From Oscillospiraceae bacterium (lineage in GTDB: Bacteria > Bacillota > Clostridia > Oscillospirales > Oscillospiraceae): 8,070 bases of DNA. Below the pieces are notes generated by a model. The model was not told the origin of the DNA and ran no database searches. It saw only the letters and a list, made by a program, of their open reading frames with translations. This document shows positions 7,159-8,070 of this stretch, piece by piece. Position numbers and translations under genes: made by a program. Position 1 is the stretch's first letter. Every line of letters starts with the position of its first letter. Location: the NCBI GenBank assembly GCA_017624645.1, contig JAGAMQ010000161.1:1-8070 (forward strand), read 5' to 3'.

Positions 7159-8025
7159 TCAAGGTGTCCAGCGCCCCGCTGCCCCGCAGGGCAGCATACG
7201 CCCGGTGGAACGCACAGGCAGCCCCAACTCACCCACCGCGGTACTGTCGCCGTGACCGGCACCAAAAACAACATCCGAGGCATAGCCCACTGCGGAAGGC
7301 GCCAGACCAGTGGTATAGGAATTGATGATCACAAACAGCGGATCATCGGTCAGAAGCTTTGCCACCTCCAAAAGGAAGGGGTAAAAGCTTGTCTCCATTT
7401 TCCAGATCTCGCCGCTGGGTCCTCTGCCATAGCTGGGAGGATCCATGATGATTCCATCATATCGCCTTCCCCGGCGGATCTCCCTCTGGATAAATTTAGC
7501 GCAGTCATCCACGATCCAATGGATGGGCTTATCTGCCAATCCGGAGGATTTTGCGTTTTCCTTTGCCCATGCCACCATACCCTTGGAGGCATCCACATGG
7601 TACACCTCCGCACCGCCGGCAGCCGCGGCGAGAGTTGCGCCGCCGGAATAAGCAAACAGGTTCAGCACCCGGGTGGGTCTGCCGGCGGAGGCCACTTTGT
7701 CCCGGATAAAGTCCCAGTTGGCAGCCTGCTCCGGAAATACACCGGTATGCTTGAAATTCATAGGCTTGACATTGAAGGTCAGGTAGTCCTTATATCGGAT
7801 CTGCCATCTCTCCGGCAAAGAATGTTCCGTCCAGTGTCCGCCGCCGGTATTGGAACGGACATACCGTGCGTCGTACTTCTTCCACGCAGGATCACTATGG
7901 GGCGTTGCCCAAATCACCTGAGGATCCGGACGGACAAGGATATACTTGCCCCAGCGCTCCAGGCGTTCCCCATCAGAGGTATCCAGCACCTCGTAGTCCT
8001 TCCACTCATCAGATATCCAAATCAT
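7159..8025 (-). CDS. Class I SAM-dependent methyltransferase, RlmI/RlmK-like (COG1092)
   Basis: A 288-residue protein with a Rossmann-type methyltransferase fold in its second half. The SAM-binding motif I is LNLFAYSGGATL (121-132), the acidic residue ending strand 2 is Asp145 (VYHVDASKGMV), and motif IV is DPPSYGRGPSGEIWK (195-209). The DPPSYGRG form is typical of the COG1092 group, which includes 23S rRNA cytosine-5 methyltransferase RlmI and RlmK/L. The N-terminal 110 residues (WGKYILVRPDPQVIW, then HTGVFPEQAANWDF) match the shorter relatives of this group lacking an N-terminal PUA domain, so the exact substrate is uncertain; RNA is likely. The ATG at 8025 follows a modest AGAGGG site 9 bases upstream. 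No catalytic Cys assignment is attempted. The gene leads the ecfA1-ecfA2-ecfT-truA run at close spacing; with truA it may reflect translation-related co-expression. Confidence 0.85.
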   Translation of the reverse strand: MIWISDEWKDYEVLDTSDGERLERWGKYILVRPDPQVIWATPHSDPAWKKYDARYVRSNTGGGHWTEHSLPERWQIRYKDYLTFNVKPMNFKHTGVFPEQAANWDFIRDKVASAGRPTRVLNLFAYSGGATLAAAAGGAEVYHVDASKGMVAWAKENAKSSGLADKPIHWIVDDCAKFIQREIRRGRRYDGIIMDPPSYGRGPSGEIWKMETSFYPFLLEVAKLLTDDPLFVIINSYTTGLAPSAVGYASDVVFGAGHGDSTAVGELGLPVRSTGRMLPCGAAGRWTP

Positions 8026-8042
8026 GCTATTCTTCCCTCTTA

Positions 8043-8057
8043 ACCAACGGCATTGGT
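8043..8057. repeat. Small inverted repeat upstream of the methyltransferase gene
   Basis: ACCAA at 8043-8047 and TTGGT at 8053-8057 are perfect 5-base arms around a 5-base loop, about 18 bases before the start codon. It could form a weak leader hairpin or an operator half, but arms this short occur by chance. Confidence 0.2.
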
Positions 8058-8060
8058 CGT

Positions 8061-8066
8061 ATTATC
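8061..8066 (-). promoter_or_regulatory. Possible -10 element for the methyltransferase-led operon
   Basis: The minus strand reads GATAAT, 5 of 6 to the consensus TATAAT, about 35 bases upstream of the start codon, a sensible distance for a promoter. The -35 would lie beyond the window edge, so this cannot be confirmed here. Confidence 0.3.
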
Positions 8067-8070
8067 AGTA

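Noticed and set aside
1..8070. Search for tRNA or rRNA genes, CRISPR arrays, insertion sequences, attachment sites and riboswitches.
   Set aside because: Coding sequence fills nearly all of the window. The short gaps show no tRNA-like folds, no spaced direct repeats, no transposase remnants or terminal repeats, and no recognisable riboswitch core upstream of the transporter genes.

Overview
The window is from a moderately GC-rich Bacillota genome. It is most likely a gut-type clostridium (Oscillospirales or a relative), inferred from the protein character: a ClpE-type unfoldase with a CX2CX22CX2C zinc finger, adjacent ecfA1-ecfA2-ecfT-truA, and strong AGGAGG ribosome binding sites. All eight genes lie on the minus strand, so transcription runs from high to low coordinates. 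Coding density is high. The longest gaps are the ~73-87 base intergenic regions around the clpE-like gene, and both hold readable signals.

In transcription order: (1) A class I SAM-dependent methyltransferase of the RlmI/RlmK-like COG1092 type (8025-7159) heads the run. (2) A complete energising module of a group II energy-coupling factor (ECF) vitamin/metal transporter follows: ATPases EcfA1 and EcfA2 and the membrane coupling protein EcfT (7119-4589). Gaps are short and the ecfA2/ecfT genes overlap by 8 bases. No substrate-binding S component is present, as expected for a module shared by unlinked S components. (3) truA, tRNA pseudouridine synthase I (4581-3811), starts 7 bases after ecfT. 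(4) A 73-base gap carries a plausible extended -10 promoter embedded in a 7-bp-arm inverted repeat. It is followed by a two-AAA-domain Clp unfoldase of ClpE type (3737-1452), which ends at a strong intrinsic terminator.

(5) Beyond that terminator is a separate two-gene unit: an extracytoplasmic-function sigma factor (1364-882) and its membrane anti-sigma factor (882 to the window edge), overlapping by one base (TAATG). A sequence resembling an ECF-sigma promoter (TGTAAG-16-CGTCTA) sits just upstream and shares bases with the T-tract of the clpE terminator, suggesting autoregulation.

Most genes are ordinary members of known families; I do not see an undescribed multi-gene system. The points most worth a second look are the two promoter/operator arrangements (around 3757-3791 and 1386-1447), the charge-segregated linker of the Clp protein, the four-helix anti-sigma factor, and the start codon of ecfA1.
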